A stretch of 64,000 bases of DNA from Cytobacillus luteolus (GTDB taxonomy: Bacteria; Bacillota; Bacilli; Bacillales; Bacillaceae_L). The translations under genes and the position numbers were made by a program. The DNA lies in contig NZ_JAGGKM010000005.1 of NCBI RefSeq assembly GCF_017873715.1, positions 124,001 through 188,000 on the forward strand, written 5' to 3'. Below, one piece after another: positions 48,808 through 57,631 of this stretch (positions within the stretch are counted from its first letter, which is position 1; each line of letters begins with the position of its first letter). Under the pieces are notes generated by a model. It saw only the letters and a list, made by a program, of their open reading frames with translations. It was not told the DNA's origin and made no database searches.

Positions 48808-49740
48808 CTACATCCTTTTTAACGTAATAATGTAGTACCAGCTAATGATAGCTTCAAAAAGAGTGATTAGCATCTCCTCAACTTTTCTTGGGAGTTGATA
48901 TTTTTTCCGTAATTGAAAATGAAGTAATTCATGTATGATAGTCTGAAGTTGTTCGGGATAATCAAGCTTTTCATCAATACAAATAATTCGTTTTTCAGAA
49001 TGATACATCCCCTTGATTTCCTTCAAGTCCATAAATAGAATTTGGATATTATATTTTGTTGATAGTATTTTAATAATTTTTAAAATATGCGAGTGTTCAA
49101 TTGACATAAACTTCTTATGGAAAAATCCTATAAAAGTATAATAAGAAAGGAAAAGAATGAGTATTAGATTTACATTGATATCAGTAAAAAAAGCTAGAAT
49201 CGGAAAGATAATTACAACCTCAAACACCATCGGTGCAAATTGATCTAAAAATAGTTTAGTTGATATAAATCCAGTCTCAAGAGAAACATACACATATTTA
49301 AATAGTAAACTTGAGCCTAACATAAGTAATAGTGTCACATATCTTGTCGCATAAGACTGTTCATCTGCATGAACATTATAAAATTCATTGCAAATTACAA
49401 TGATGATAACATAGATTGAAAGAATAGTGAGCATCGTCTGGACGCTGCCTCTTTTTTTAAAGAAAAGAGTATAGACAAAATCAAACGTAAGATAGATTAT
49501 TCCGTATACAATTGAAAATTCATCAAAAATGATCAATGATAAAATGACATGAAAAAAGGAATAACCAAATCCCGAAAATACTTTACGATTAATCTGGTCA
49601 AAAATGACCATAATACATAGAAATAAAATGATACTTTCCTGCAAATTCCACTTCTCTGGAGGAGTAATATATAAATATGTTAAAATAATTGCAGGGACTA
49701 GAAAAAGTAGATATAAATAGTTATGTCTTAACTGAATCAT
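48808..49740 (-). CDS. Membrane-fused ImmA/IrrE-like metallopeptidase
   Basis: 310 residues. Seven or eight membrane helices fill about 8-215; the C-terminal cytoplasmic part (about 220-300) has EKRIICIDEKLDYPEQLQTI followed by IHELLHFQL, an HExxH zinc motif as in ImmA/IrrE (DUF955) proteases, and a downstream Glu (KVEEMLITLFEA). Typical ImmA proteins are soluble, so the membrane domain is unusual and may sense an envelope signal. XRE gene downstream. M48/M56-type membrane peptidases are an alternative family. Confidence 0.72.
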   Translation of the reverse strand: MIQLRHNYLYLLFLVPAIILTYLYITPPEKWNLQESIILFLCIMVIFDQINRKVFSGFGYSFFHVILSLIIFDEFSIVYGIIYLTFDFVYTLFFKKRGSVQTMLTILSIYVIIIVICNEFYNVHADEQSYATRYVTLLLMLGSSLLFKYVYVSLETGFISTKLFLDQFAPMVFEVVIIFPILAFFTDINVNLILILFLSYYTFIGFFHKKFMSIEHSHILKIIKILSTKYNIQILFMDLKEIKGMYHSEKRIICIDEKLDYPEQLQTIIHELLHFQLRKKYQLPRKVEEMLITLFEAIISWYYIITLKRM

Positions 49741-49872
49741 AGTACCTTATCCTGTTTAATTGAAAACTCCCCCTATCTATAAATCTTATAATACTGCAGA
49801 AATTAAATTTTGAATATTACTTTTCTCTTTCAAATATTGAAGCATTATGTTTATCGACACTTGTAATCCTTT

Positions 49873-49902
49873 AGAGCTTTAAAGTAACGGGGGTCAGGCC
49901 CC
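49873..49902. repeat. REP-like half element, copy 9
   Basis: AGAGCTTTAAAGTAACGGGGGTCAGGCCCC, one arm. The rest of the 300-base gap between the protease and trhO is AT-rich without a gene. Confidence 0.75.
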
Positions 49903-50042
49903 ACAAGACATATTTCATGAATAGCTTTTGTCATTACAATTGAAAATATGAAGAGAAGTTAAGGATAATTGTTATGCCATTTGTTAAAATTTTTGATATT
50001 ATAGGATAGGCAACAAGTTAGTGAATAGAAGGTGTGATATGG

Positions 50043-50951
50043 ATGGATTATCGAGTATTACTTTACTATAAATATGTACAAATTGAAGACCCAGAAAGCT
50101 TTATGGTCGATCATAAGGCGATGTGTGATGAAATAGGTCTTATGGGGCGCATTCTCGTGGCTCATGAAGGGATTAATGGGACCGTTTCTGGAACAGTTGA
50201 ACAAACGAATCAATATGTAGAAGCAATGCGTAATGACAAACGCTTCTCTGATATGATTTTTAAAATAGAAGAATCTGAAGGTCATGCCTTCCGAAAAATG
50301 AAGGTAAAGGTAAAACCCGAGATTGTTCACCTAAGCCTAGAAGATGATGTGAATCCTAACCAAACCACAGGAAAACATCTTTCTCCAAAGGAGTTTTACG
50401 AAGCACTCCAAGATGAGGATGTTGTCATTCTGGATGCTCGAAATACTTACGAATATGATCTCGGGCACTTCCGAAATGCAATTCGACCAGACATCGAGAC
50501 ATTCCGTGAACTTCCAGATTGGATTCGTAAAAACTTCAGTCAATATAAAGATAAGAAGGTTTTAACCTACTGTACTGGCGGTATTCGTTGTGAAAAGTTC
50601 TCAGGATTTTTAGTAAATGAAGGCTTTAAGGATGTTTCACAGCTTGAAGGTGGAATTATTTCCTACGGCTATGACCCAGAAGTGAAAGGTCGTCTATGGG
50701 ATGGAAAAATGTATGTGTTTGATGACCGCATCTCAGTTCCGGTGAATCGTACAGAAGAAGCAACTGTAGTAGGAAAATGCTATTACTGTGATCAGCCTGA
50801 AGAAAGAGTCGTAAAGTGTGGAAACCCTGAATGTAACAAACATATCATCATGTGTGATGAGTGCGAACATGAGCATTACCGTTCATGTAGTACTGAATGT
50901 AAAGAACATGAGTGGAATCGTTATGTGAAGGAACACTCTTTAAAAAGTTAA
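50043..50951 (+). CDS. trhO: tRNA uridine(34) hydroxylase TrhO (rhodanese-related)
   Basis: 302 residues from the ATG at 50043 (AGAAGGTG about 8 nt upstream; the GTG at 50034 lies in the ribosome site). An N-terminal acylphosphatase-like domain ([27 protein letters not shown]) is followed by the rhodanese domain with catalytic Cys in [15 protein letters not shown], and a C-terminal Cys-rich zinc-binding tail ([14 protein letters not shown]...CDECEHEH...CSTEC). It makes 5-hydroxyuridine at tRNA position 34 using oxygen. A single gene with its own terminator. Confidence 0.93.
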   Translation: MDYRVLLYYKYVQIEDPESFMVDHKAMCDEIGLMGRILVAHEGINGTVSGTVEQTNQYVEAMRNDKRFSDMIFKIEESEGHAFRKMKVKVKPEIVHLSLEDDVNPNQTTGKHLSPKEFYEALQDEDVVILDARNTYEYDLGHFRNAIRPDIETFRELPDWIRKNFSQYKDKKVLTYCTGGIRCEKFSGFLVNEGFKDVSQLEGGIISYGYDPEVKGRLWDGKMYVFDDRISVPVNRTEEATVVGKCYYCDQPEERVVKCGNPECNKHIIMCDECEHEHYRSCSTECKEHEWNRYVKEHSLKS

Positions 50952-50967
50952 TATAGCGAAACAAGTG

Positions 50968-51003
50968 AAACGTTAGAGCAAAAAAAGCTCTAACGTTTTT
51001 TTT
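50968..51003 (+). terminator. Rho-independent terminator of trhO
   Basis: AAACGTTAGAGC pairs with GCTCTAACGTTT, followed by a T-run. Confidence 0.9.
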
Positions 51004-51091
51004 GCACCCTTGATTTTCCACATTATAAATAATAATCCCATTTTTCCTAAATACTAAGAAAGGAAATCACTTCGAGGGGGAGCATTCTAAC

Positions 51092-53050
51092 ATGACGGAA
51101 TTCTTAAATCGGTTTGAAATAAGCGAGGAAAAAGATGGCTCCACGATAATATTCTATTTAAATCCTGAAACAACGGAGTTTTCAACTGAGTTTTTAGCAT
51201 CCCTAAAAAATCAAAAAGAAACCATAGAGGGAAAAGTAAACGAGCTATTAAAAGAGAAGTTACCCGGTGTGAAGGCGTCTGCTGTTAAAGTCGTGGTTGG
51301 TTCCATGATCATCACGACAATACCTCTATATACCGAAAAAGCTAGTGCTCATAATGTAGAAAACTTTAATATGTCCTATATCTATTTTGGTAATCCCAAT
51401 ACACATGTGAGCTATGTAGAAAGAACACAAGGAAATTTGCAAGTAATATCACCAAGTTATTTTGATATTAACCCCGATGGTTCACTAAAATTAACCCGAT
51501 TGGTAAACAGTGCATTTATAGAAGAGATGCATGGCAAGGGTGTTAAAGTTGTACCGTTTTTAAGTAACCATTGGGACCGAGCTTCAGGAAGGGCAGCTCT
51601 TGAAAATCGAGAAAAGCTTGCACAGGACATTGCCAATGCAATTGAAACCTATAACCTTGATGGCGTAAATGTTGATATAGAAAATGTAACAGATGTTGAT
51701 CGAGAGAACTACACGGACCTTGTGCGACTTTTAAGGGAAAAAATACCTGCTCACAAAGAGGTTTCAGTAGCTGTTGCTGCAAATCCAAATGGGTGGAATG
51801 CAGGGTGGCATGGTTCTTATGATTATCATGCACTCTCTCAATATGCAGATTACCTAATGATTATGGCTTATGATGAGAGTTATACAGGAGGCCCAGAAGG
51901 ACCGGTAGCAAGTTTGCCGTGGGTGAAAAGGTCAATTGAATATGCCATAAACAAAGGTGTGCCTAAGGATAAAATAGTACTTGGAATTCCTTTCTTTGGG
52001 CGCTATTGGGTTGAAGGACAAGCCTTTGGTGGCTATGGAATCTCAAATAACCGTGTTGAGGAGCTAATAAATCTTTATGAGTCAACTGTGACCTATGATG
52101 AGAAGGCTCAATCACCGAAAGCTACAATCATTATTAAGGATACAGACCCAACCTATAACTTGGCTGGCAGAATATTAGGTCCAGGAACGTATCATATTTG
52201 GTATGAAAATGAACAATCGATTAAAGCTAAAGTAGATTTAGTTCATGAATACGAAATCAAGGGGACAGGCAGCTGGGCACTTGGGCAAGAGAATAATTTG
52301 ATCTGGCAAAATTACGGAGAGTGGCTGAAGGGACATACAGCTACGACTGAACTAAAGACACCCGAGGTTCAACCTAGTTATACCAACTATACCGTGAAGT
52401 CAGGTGACAGTTTATCCTCTATAGCGTTACGACATGGCACCACAGTAGCAAAAATAAAAGAAGTAAATGGCTTAACGAGTGACCTTATAAAAATTGGTCA
52501 AACACTAAAAATACCGAATTCACAAGCAGCGGGTACCACTACACCAATAAATGATACAACACCAGACATAGTTAGAGGACCAAGAGGTGAAATTGGTCAT
52601 GTTCAAGTTAAAAAGCGAATTAATCTATGGAAAAGGGATGCTAACGGGAAGTTAGAATTCGTGAGGATTTTAAATCCAGGAGAATCATACCGAGTCTATA
52701 AAATTGATAGTAGGTATGGAGGACAATATGATGTAGGGGGAAATCATTGGATTACGAATATGCCTGACCATGTTACCTACCAACCATTAACACAAACCAC
52801 GCAAAATGATATCACGGTTGTAAGAGGTCCAAAAGGTGAAATTGGACATATAAGAATACTAAAACCAATTAACCTATGGCAAAGAGATGCGAATGGAAAG
52901 TTGCTATATTCAAGAGTGTTGAAACCTGGTGAAGTCTATCGTGTATACAGTAACGACGAAAAATATGGAGGACAATTTGGGGTAGGAGGTAATCATTGGA
53001 TTACAAACATGAAGGGATATGTTTCATATGAACCACTTCAAAACAAGTAA
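51092..53050 (+). CDS. GH18 glycosidase with LysM and two C-terminal surface domains
   Basis: 652 residues. A soluble N-terminal part of about 70 residues is followed by one hydrophobic segment (VKVVVGSMIITTIPLYTEKA), a GH18 domain (about 90-415) with catalytic DGVNVDIEN, a LysM domain (about 430-475: YTVKSGDSLSSIALRHGTT) and two 70-residue repeats, each starting RGPRGEIGH / RGPKGEIGH and ending GGNHWITNM. GH18-LysM proteins of Bacillus (YaaH/YdhD) act on cortex or wall glycan. There is no classical signal peptide, so the N-terminus would stay inside the cell. GAGGGGGAG precedes the ATG. Overlaps the next gene. Confidence 0.85.
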   Translation: MTEFLNRFEISEEKDGSTIIFYLNPETTEFSTEFLASLKNQKETIEGKVNELLKEKLPGVKASAVKVVVGSMIITTIPLYTEKASAHNVENFNMSYIYFGNPNTHVSYVERTQGNLQVISPSYFDINPDGSLKLTRLVNSAFIEEMHGKGVKVVPFLSNHWDRASGRAALENREKLAQDIANAIETYNLDGVNVDIENVTDVDRENYTDLVRLLREKIPAHKEVSVAVAANPNGWNAGWHGSYDYHALSQYADYLMIMAYDESYTGGPEGPVASLPWVKRSIEYAINKGVPKDKIVLGIPFFGRYWVEGQAFGGYGISNNRVEELINLYESTVTYDEKAQSPKATIIIKDTDPTYNLAGRILGPGTYHIWYENEQSIKAKVDLVHEYEIKGTGSWALGQENNLIWQNYGEWLKGHTATTELKTPEVQPSYTNYTVKSGDSLSSIALRHGTTVAKIKEVNGLTSDLIKIGQTLKIPNSQAAGTTTPINDTTPDIVRGPRGEIGHVQVKKRINLWKRDANGKLEFVRILNPGESYRVYKIDSRYGGQYDVGGNHWITNMPDHVTYQPLTQTTQNDITVVRGPKGEIGHIRILKPINLWQRDANGKLLYSRVLKPGEVYRVYSNDEKYGGQFGVGGNHWITNMKGYVSYEPLQNK

Positions 53051-54677
53051 TGGACTAGTAAAGTGGTTTGTTCTATTTCTATTATTCACCTTGACCTCCT
53101 GTCAGCAAAGTGAGGAGCATGAAGGATTTTCAGTGTCCGAAGAGAGAATTGAACATCAAACTATTACTGAAACCTACTTGGTTCTTTTTAAAAAAGAAAT
53201 TGATAAGTCTATCATTACTGAATTGGGAGGTTCAATTGTTAATCAAATGGAGAACCTCCCACTCGTTACTGCCATGATACCTCCTGAAAATGTACAATTC
53301 TTAAGAGAAAGTCATTTAATTGAAGCAATTGAAAAGAATAAGGTTTACAATATCAGTCCAGAAGAAGTTGACAAACAGAGAGTAGAAATCCATTCCCCTA
53401 AGATTTTTAGTACTGGTTTAACCGGAAAAGGAATTAAAATCGCTGTACTAGACAGTGGGGTTGTACCTAACCATCCAGATTTGAAAATTGCGGGTGGAGT
53501 CTCTTTTGTCGGAGGTAGTAATGATTATATTGATAAAAATGGACATGGAACCCACGTCACAGGAATCATTGGGGCACAACATAACTCAATTGGTATAAAT
53601 GGAATTGCACCAGATGCGACCATCTATGTTGTTAAAGTGTTAGATGCTGAAGGTTTTGGGTTCCTTTCTGAAATAGCGGCGGGAATTGATTGGGCAATTA
53701 ATAATAATATAGATATCATTAACCTTAGTATTGGGACTAATGAAGATTCAATAACTTTATCTAGTATCATAAAAAAGGCATATAATAGTGGTGTTTTTGT
53801 AGTAGCATCGGCTGGTAATGACGGAGATCCTAACGGGGATACAGATACAATAGATTACCCTGGGCGCTATCTAGAAACAATAGCAGTCGGTGCAGTTGAT
53901 AAAGATTTTGTCCGAGCAGGTTTTTCTGCGACTGGTCCTTTATTAGAAGTTGTAGCACCAGGAGTGGATATTCTAAGTACTTATCTAAATAATGACTATG
54001 CTATCCTTAGTGGTACAAGTATGTCTACTGCTTACGTTACAGGGGTGTTAGCACTTATTAAGGAAGCAAATGCTGGTGCTTCTGCGAGTGAATTACGAAC
54101 CTTTCTACAGGAATCTTCTAAGGATTTAGGCCCTGTAGGTAGAGACTCACTTTATGGGTATGGGATGGTTCAGATTCCTAATATCCAAATGCCTACTAAC
54201 ATAAAAGAGCAACTTAGAGGTCCAAGAGGGGAAATTGGTACAATAAATATCCTAAAACGAATTAACCTTTGGACCAGGAATGAGAATGGAAAATTAGTAT
54301 ATTCTAGAGTTCTAAATCCCGGAGAACGCTACAGAGTTTATAGTATTGATGATAAATATGGCGGGCAGTATGGAGTTGGAGGTAACCATTGGATTACCAA
54401 TATGGCGACCTTTGTTCAGTTCGAGGCCTACACAGAGAATAGGGAAGTTATGAAGGGGCCGCGGGGCGAAATTGGCTATGTTACAATTACCAAACGAATT
54501 AACCTTTGGAAACGTGATCCAAATAGTAAACTTCAGTATGTGAGGGTGTTAAATCCTAGAGAAAGGTACCGTGTTTACGGTACAGATTCAAAATATGGCG
54601 GTCAATACGATGTCGGAGCAAACCACTGGATTACAAATATTCAGGGTTATGTTTTATATGAACCATTTTCATATTAG
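53028..54677 (+). CDS. Subtilisin-like lipoprotein protease with the same two surface domains
   Basis: About 549 residues from the ATG at 53028. The signal peptide ends in a lipobox (FTLTSCQQ), so it should be a lipoprotein. An I9-type propeptide (about 40-105) precedes an S8 domain: catalytic Asp in VLDSGVVPNHPDL, His in GHGTHVTGII, Ser in SGTSMSTAYVTG. Two C-terminal repeats (RGPRGEIGTINILKRINLW and KGPRGEIGYVTITKRINLW, each ending NHWITN) match those of the GH18 protein. The start overlaps the GH18 gene, so the two are coupled. An alternative ATG at 53019 is too close to the ribosome site. Confidence 0.87.
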   Translation: MNHFKTSNGLVKWFVLFLLFTLTSCQQSEEHEGFSVSEERIEHQTITETYLVLFKKEIDKSIITELGGSIVNQMENLPLVTAMIPPENVQFLRESHLIEAIEKNKVYNISPEEVDKQRVEIHSPKIFSTGLTGKGIKIAVLDSGVVPNHPDLKIAGGVSFVGGSNDYIDKNGHGTHVTGIIGAQHNSIGINGIAPDATIYVVKVLDAEGFGFLSEIAAGIDWAINNNIDIINLSIGTNEDSITLSSIIKKAYNSGVFVVASAGNDGDPNGDTDTIDYPGRYLETIAVGAVDKDFVRAGFSATGPLLEVVAPGVDILSTYLNNDYAILSGTSMSTAYVTGVLALIKEANAGASASELRTFLQESSKDLGPVGRDSLYGYGMVQIPNIQMPTNIKEQLRGPRGEIGTINILKRINLWTRNENGKLVYSRVLNPGERYRVYSIDDKYGGQYGVGGNHWITNMATFVQFEAYTENREVMKGPRGEIGYVTITKRINLWKRDPNSKLQYVRVLNPRERYRVYGTDSKYGGQYDVGANHWITNIQGYVLYEPFSY

Positions 54678-54680
54678 TTA

Positions 54681-54719
54681 AAAATGAGCTTAGGTTTATT
54701 TTCCCGAGCTCATTTTATA
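54681..54719 (+). terminator. Rho-independent terminator
   Basis: AAAATGAGCT pairs with AGCTCATTTT, just after the protease stop. Confidence 0.75.
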
Positions 54720-54904
54720 TTAGAAAAATACATCCTACGTCAATTTTGAATGGATAGCATGGTATATTAGTAGAAGGATAAAACAATTCGACTAATGGGT
54801 GATAACTCTTAATTAAGACTGACCTTTATTCACTAAGGTAGTTTTGACAATTATCACGTAAAAGTCGAACCCTATGTTTAAAATGATTCGGGAGTGGTCA
54901 AAAA

Positions 54905-56044
54905 GTGGATACGTTTTTGCAAAGTAAACAAGAAGAAATGCTTCAGTTAATAGAGAAGCTTGTTAACATAGACAGTGGATCGGATGATAAAGAGGGTGTC
55001 GATAAAATCGGTGCCATTTTAAAAGAAAAATATGAAGAGCTCGGCTTTGTTGTTGAAGTAAGGGAAGAAGAAAACCAAGGAAATCACCTTTTAATCCAGC
55101 ACAAAGAGGCAGTTGACCCAAAAATTATCCTTGTTGCCCATATGGATACTGTGTTTCCAAAAGGGACGGTAGCAAAAAGACCATTTAGTATCGAAGGCGA
55201 CCGTGCATATGGACCTGGAGTGGTTGATATGAAATCCAGTCAGGTTGAACTTTTATATGCGTTAAAGGCATTGGTGACCACAGGAACGCCAGGATTTGAG
55301 AATGTCCAGATTATTTTAAATAGTGATGAGGAAATTGGATCGCCGACATCACGTGCGCTAATCGAGGAAAAGTCTCAGGGGAAAGAATATGCTTTGATTG
55401 TTGAACCAGCACGAAAAGATGGCTCACTTGTTTCTTCTAGACGAGGTGGAGGACGCTATAAGCTAGTTGTTAAAGGAAAAGCAGCACACTCAGGAATTGA
55501 ACCACAAAAAGGCAGAAGTGCGATCGAAGAATTAGCTCATAAAATCATCCAACTCCACGGCCTTACTGACCACGAAAAAGGCATAAGTGTGAATGTTGGC
55601 TTGATCGAAGGTGGCTCAGCCGTTAATACAGTTTCTCCAAGAGCGGTTGCTCATGTGGACATTCGAATTTCTGAAATGGAACAGGCTGAAATGTTACAGC
55701 AAAAAATCAAAGAAATTTGCTCGACTACTGAGGTTTCAGGGACACAAGTCACGATGAAGGGGAAAATTAGCCGCCCTCCTATGGAAAAAACAGAACAATC
55801 TGAGTCACTGTTACAGGTCATCCAAGAGGTTGGAAAAGAAATCGGAATTGATGTCCAAGACACGTCAACCGGTGGTGGTTCCGATGCATCCTTTACAGCG
55901 GCTAACGGTGTGGCTACTGTCGATGGGTTAGGCCCGGTTGGTGGGAATGCTCACAGTGAAGATGAATACTTAGAAATCCCCACCCTTATAGAAAGAACAT
56001 TACTGCTGGCAAAGACGATTCAGCGATTAACTGAGGACGAATAG
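54905..56044 (+). CDS. M20-family metallopeptidase (carboxypeptidase G2-like)
   Basis: 379 residues. VAHMDTVFPKGT (metal His-x-Asp), GPGVVDMKSSQ (bridging Asp), NSDEEIGSPTS (catalytic Glu-Glu), and a dimerisation domain with KGKAAHSGIEPQKGRSA; the last metal His is in GNAHSEDEY. Cytosolic hydrolase for amide bonds of folate-like or N-acyl amino acids or dipeptides. The start is GTG with GGGAG about 11 nt upstream. A monocistronic gene with terminator at 56046. Confidence 0.9.
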   Translation: MDTFLQSKQEEMLQLIEKLVNIDSGSDDKEGVDKIGAILKEKYEELGFVVEVREEENQGNHLLIQHKEAVDPKIILVAHMDTVFPKGTVAKRPFSIEGDRAYGPGVVDMKSSQVELLYALKALVTTGTPGFENVQIILNSDEEIGSPTSRALIEEKSQGKEYALIVEPARKDGSLVSSRRGGGRYKLVVKGKAAHSGIEPQKGRSAIEELAHKIIQLHGLTDHEKGISVNVGLIEGGSAVNTVSPRAVAHVDIRISEMEQAEMLQQKIKEICSTTEVSGTQVTMKGKISRPPMEKTEQSESLLQVIQEVGKEIGIDVQDTSTGGGSDASFTAANGVATVDGLGPVGGNAHSEDEYLEIPTLIERTLLLAKTIQRLTEDE

Positions 56045-56045
56045 T

Positions 56046-56075
56046 AAAACCAGGTACATAGTGCCTGGTTTTTTG
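56046..56075 (+). terminator. Rho-independent terminator
   Basis: AAAACCAGGTAC pairs with GTGCCTGGTTTT, followed by TTG. It starts one base after the M20 stop. Confidence 0.85.
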
Positions 56076-56137
56076 CTTGCTAAGGAGGCACATCAAGGGT
56101 TATAGAAGGATATGATAGTGAAAAAGGGGTGATTTAC

Positions 56138-56293
56138 TTGTCGATTTTTAATTTTTTCACCAAAAAGTGTGCCATCTGCAAGCGGAAAATAAAGCCACTA
56201 CGAAAGTATGAGGACGACAAAGGGAACACGCTGAATGTTTGCATACCTTGCTCAGAATATGCAGAGAGAAGAGCTTACAAGATTAAGAGATAG
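56138..56293 (+). CDS. Small zinc-ribbon-like protein
   Basis: 51 residues with two Cys pairs (KKCAICKRK and VCIPCSEY) about 25 residues apart, the pattern of a zinc ribbon, and a basic tail (RRAYKIKR). AAGGGGTG lies 6-7 nt before a TTG start; an in-frame GTG at 56129 overlaps the ribosome site. Likely a small nucleic-acid- or protein-binding zinc protein. No closer family recognised. It lies between the M20 gene and a large inverted repeat. Confidence 0.68.
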   Translation: MSIFNFFTKKCAICKRKIKPLRKYEDDKGNTLNVCIPCSEYAERRAYKIKR

Positions 56294-56306
56294 GTGCTAG
56301 GCTTTA

Positions 56307-56415
56307 TTCGACAAATGCCACGTACTTGTCGAAAAAGGTATCAGGTAATCAATCTCACAACCTCATTTAAGGAACCATATAGTGTTATATTCGACAAGTA
56401 CGTGGCATTTGTCGA
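56307..56415. repeat. Nested inverted repeat with TTCGACAA/TTGTCGAA ends
   Basis: A 27-bp arm (56307-56333) and a 26-bp arm (56390-56415) are perfect reverse complements separated by 56 bases. Each arm is itself bounded by TTCGACAA and TTGTCGA(A). No ORF inside. It could be a large hairpin terminator between convergent genes, a MITE-like element or a recombinase site. Confidence 0.8.
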
Positions 56416-56444
56416 GATGTCGAAAGGCTAATATCGAAAGCATC

Positions 56445-57476
56445 TTAAGTAATCATGCGCGATACTGCCTCAATAACCCTTTCTACCTCTTCATTCTTCA
56501 AGGAAGGATAGATGGGCAAGGATACGGTGCTTTGAGTCCAATCGAAGGAATGGTGATAGAGGTGACCAGGACCTAATAATTCTTCAGCTTTCAGTGGAAT
56601 TGTTGCTTTTATATTCGCTTTTTCTAAACCATCCAATAACTTCTGCTGATGTCTTGTTTTGATAATGGCTCTAAATCGGATGGGTTGAAGGTCACTCGAG
56701 TGTTCTTCTAAAAGAGGGAATCCTGCTTTTTTGTATAGTTGAAATATTTCTTCTCGGCGTTTGATGAAGGAAGGTAGTTTTGATAGCTGAACTCTGCCTA
56801 TTGCAGCTTGTAAATCGGTCATTTGGAAGTTAAAGCGGTGAGCATGATCCTTTCGTTGGTCAAATAAACGATAATCTCGTATTCTATCAATTATTACTTT
56901 ATCCTTAGAAACAACCATTCCTCCTTGACCGCCAGAGGTGATGACTTTTGTTGCATAGAAGGAATAGATACCGATATCGCCCTGCAAGCCTGCAGGTATA
57001 CCATTTACCTTTGCTCCTAGCGATTGTGCACAATCTTCAATGATCTTGATATTTTTTGGTAGCTTAGTTAGATTCTGTGGAATACCATACATATGTGGGA
57101 TGATTGCAATGTCAGGGCGTAGTTTATTCAAAAGATCACAGTTCATATTGTGGCTGGTTTCATTATTATCTACTAACATTTCAATACCACCTGCCATTGC
57201 AGTTGCATTTCGAAGGGCCGAACATGTATAGGCTGGGAAAGCTACTCTTTTTCCTTGAGAATCCAGGGACCATAAAGCTAAATAAAGCGCGGCTGTCCCA
57301 CTCGATACTGCAACAGCATGACCTCTTGGGAATCCAAGATATTCACAAAACTCATTTTCGAATTTTTGTACCTCACTCCCCCCGGCGAGCCAGCCTGAAC
57401 GAAGGACATTGATAGCGGCTTTTTCTTCCTGTATCCCGATGGTTGGTTTATTGTGAGGGATAAGATTATTATTCAT
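56445..57476 (-). CDS. DegT/DnrJ/EryC1/StrS-family sugar aminotransferase
   Basis: 343 residues. PLP-dependent fold with SSGTAALYLAL, VAFPAYTCSALRNATAM, EDCAQSLGA (Asp contacting PLP), and the Schiff-base Lys in YSFYATKVITSG followed by GQGGMVV. These enzymes aminate keto sugars for surface glycans, spore coat sugars or antibiotics. GGAG lies 8 nt before the ATG. PIG-L deacetylase, WbqC and GT2 genes follow in the upstream direction on the same strand, which supports a glycan pathway. Confidence 0.88.
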   Translation of the reverse strand: MNNNLIPHNKPTIGIQEEKAAINVLRSGWLAGGSEVQKFENEFCEYLGFPRGHAVAVSSGTAALYLALWSLDSQGKRVAFPAYTCSALRNATAMAGGIEMLVDNNETSHNMNCDLLNKLRPDIAIIPHMYGIPQNLTKLPKNIKIIEDCAQSLGAKVNGIPAGLQGDIGIYSFYATKVITSGGQGGMVVSKDKVIIDRIRDYRLFDQRKDHAHRFNFQMTDLQAAIGRVQLSKLPSFIKRREEIFQLYKKAGFPLLEEHSSDLQPIRFRAIIKTRHQQKLLDGLEKANIKATIPLKAEELLGPGHLYHHSFDWTQSTVSLPIYPSLKNEEVERVIEAVSRMIT

Positions 57477-57631
57477 ATTTAAGTCTCCTTGCTTTTAAAA
57501 AATAAAGATGAATTCAATCAATTGCGATAACTGGCGCAGGTTTAATTAGTCAAACGTTTGATTAAATCTACTAATAAAACCCAGATAACGAGTAAAGTTA
57601 TTTGAAAATATTTTTTATATCAAACTGTTAT

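Noticed and set aside
28312-49902. GC-rich palindromes as ordinary terminators only
   Set aside because: They lack T-runs, share sequence not just structure, and occur in full and half forms, which fits a repeat family. Some may still end transcription.
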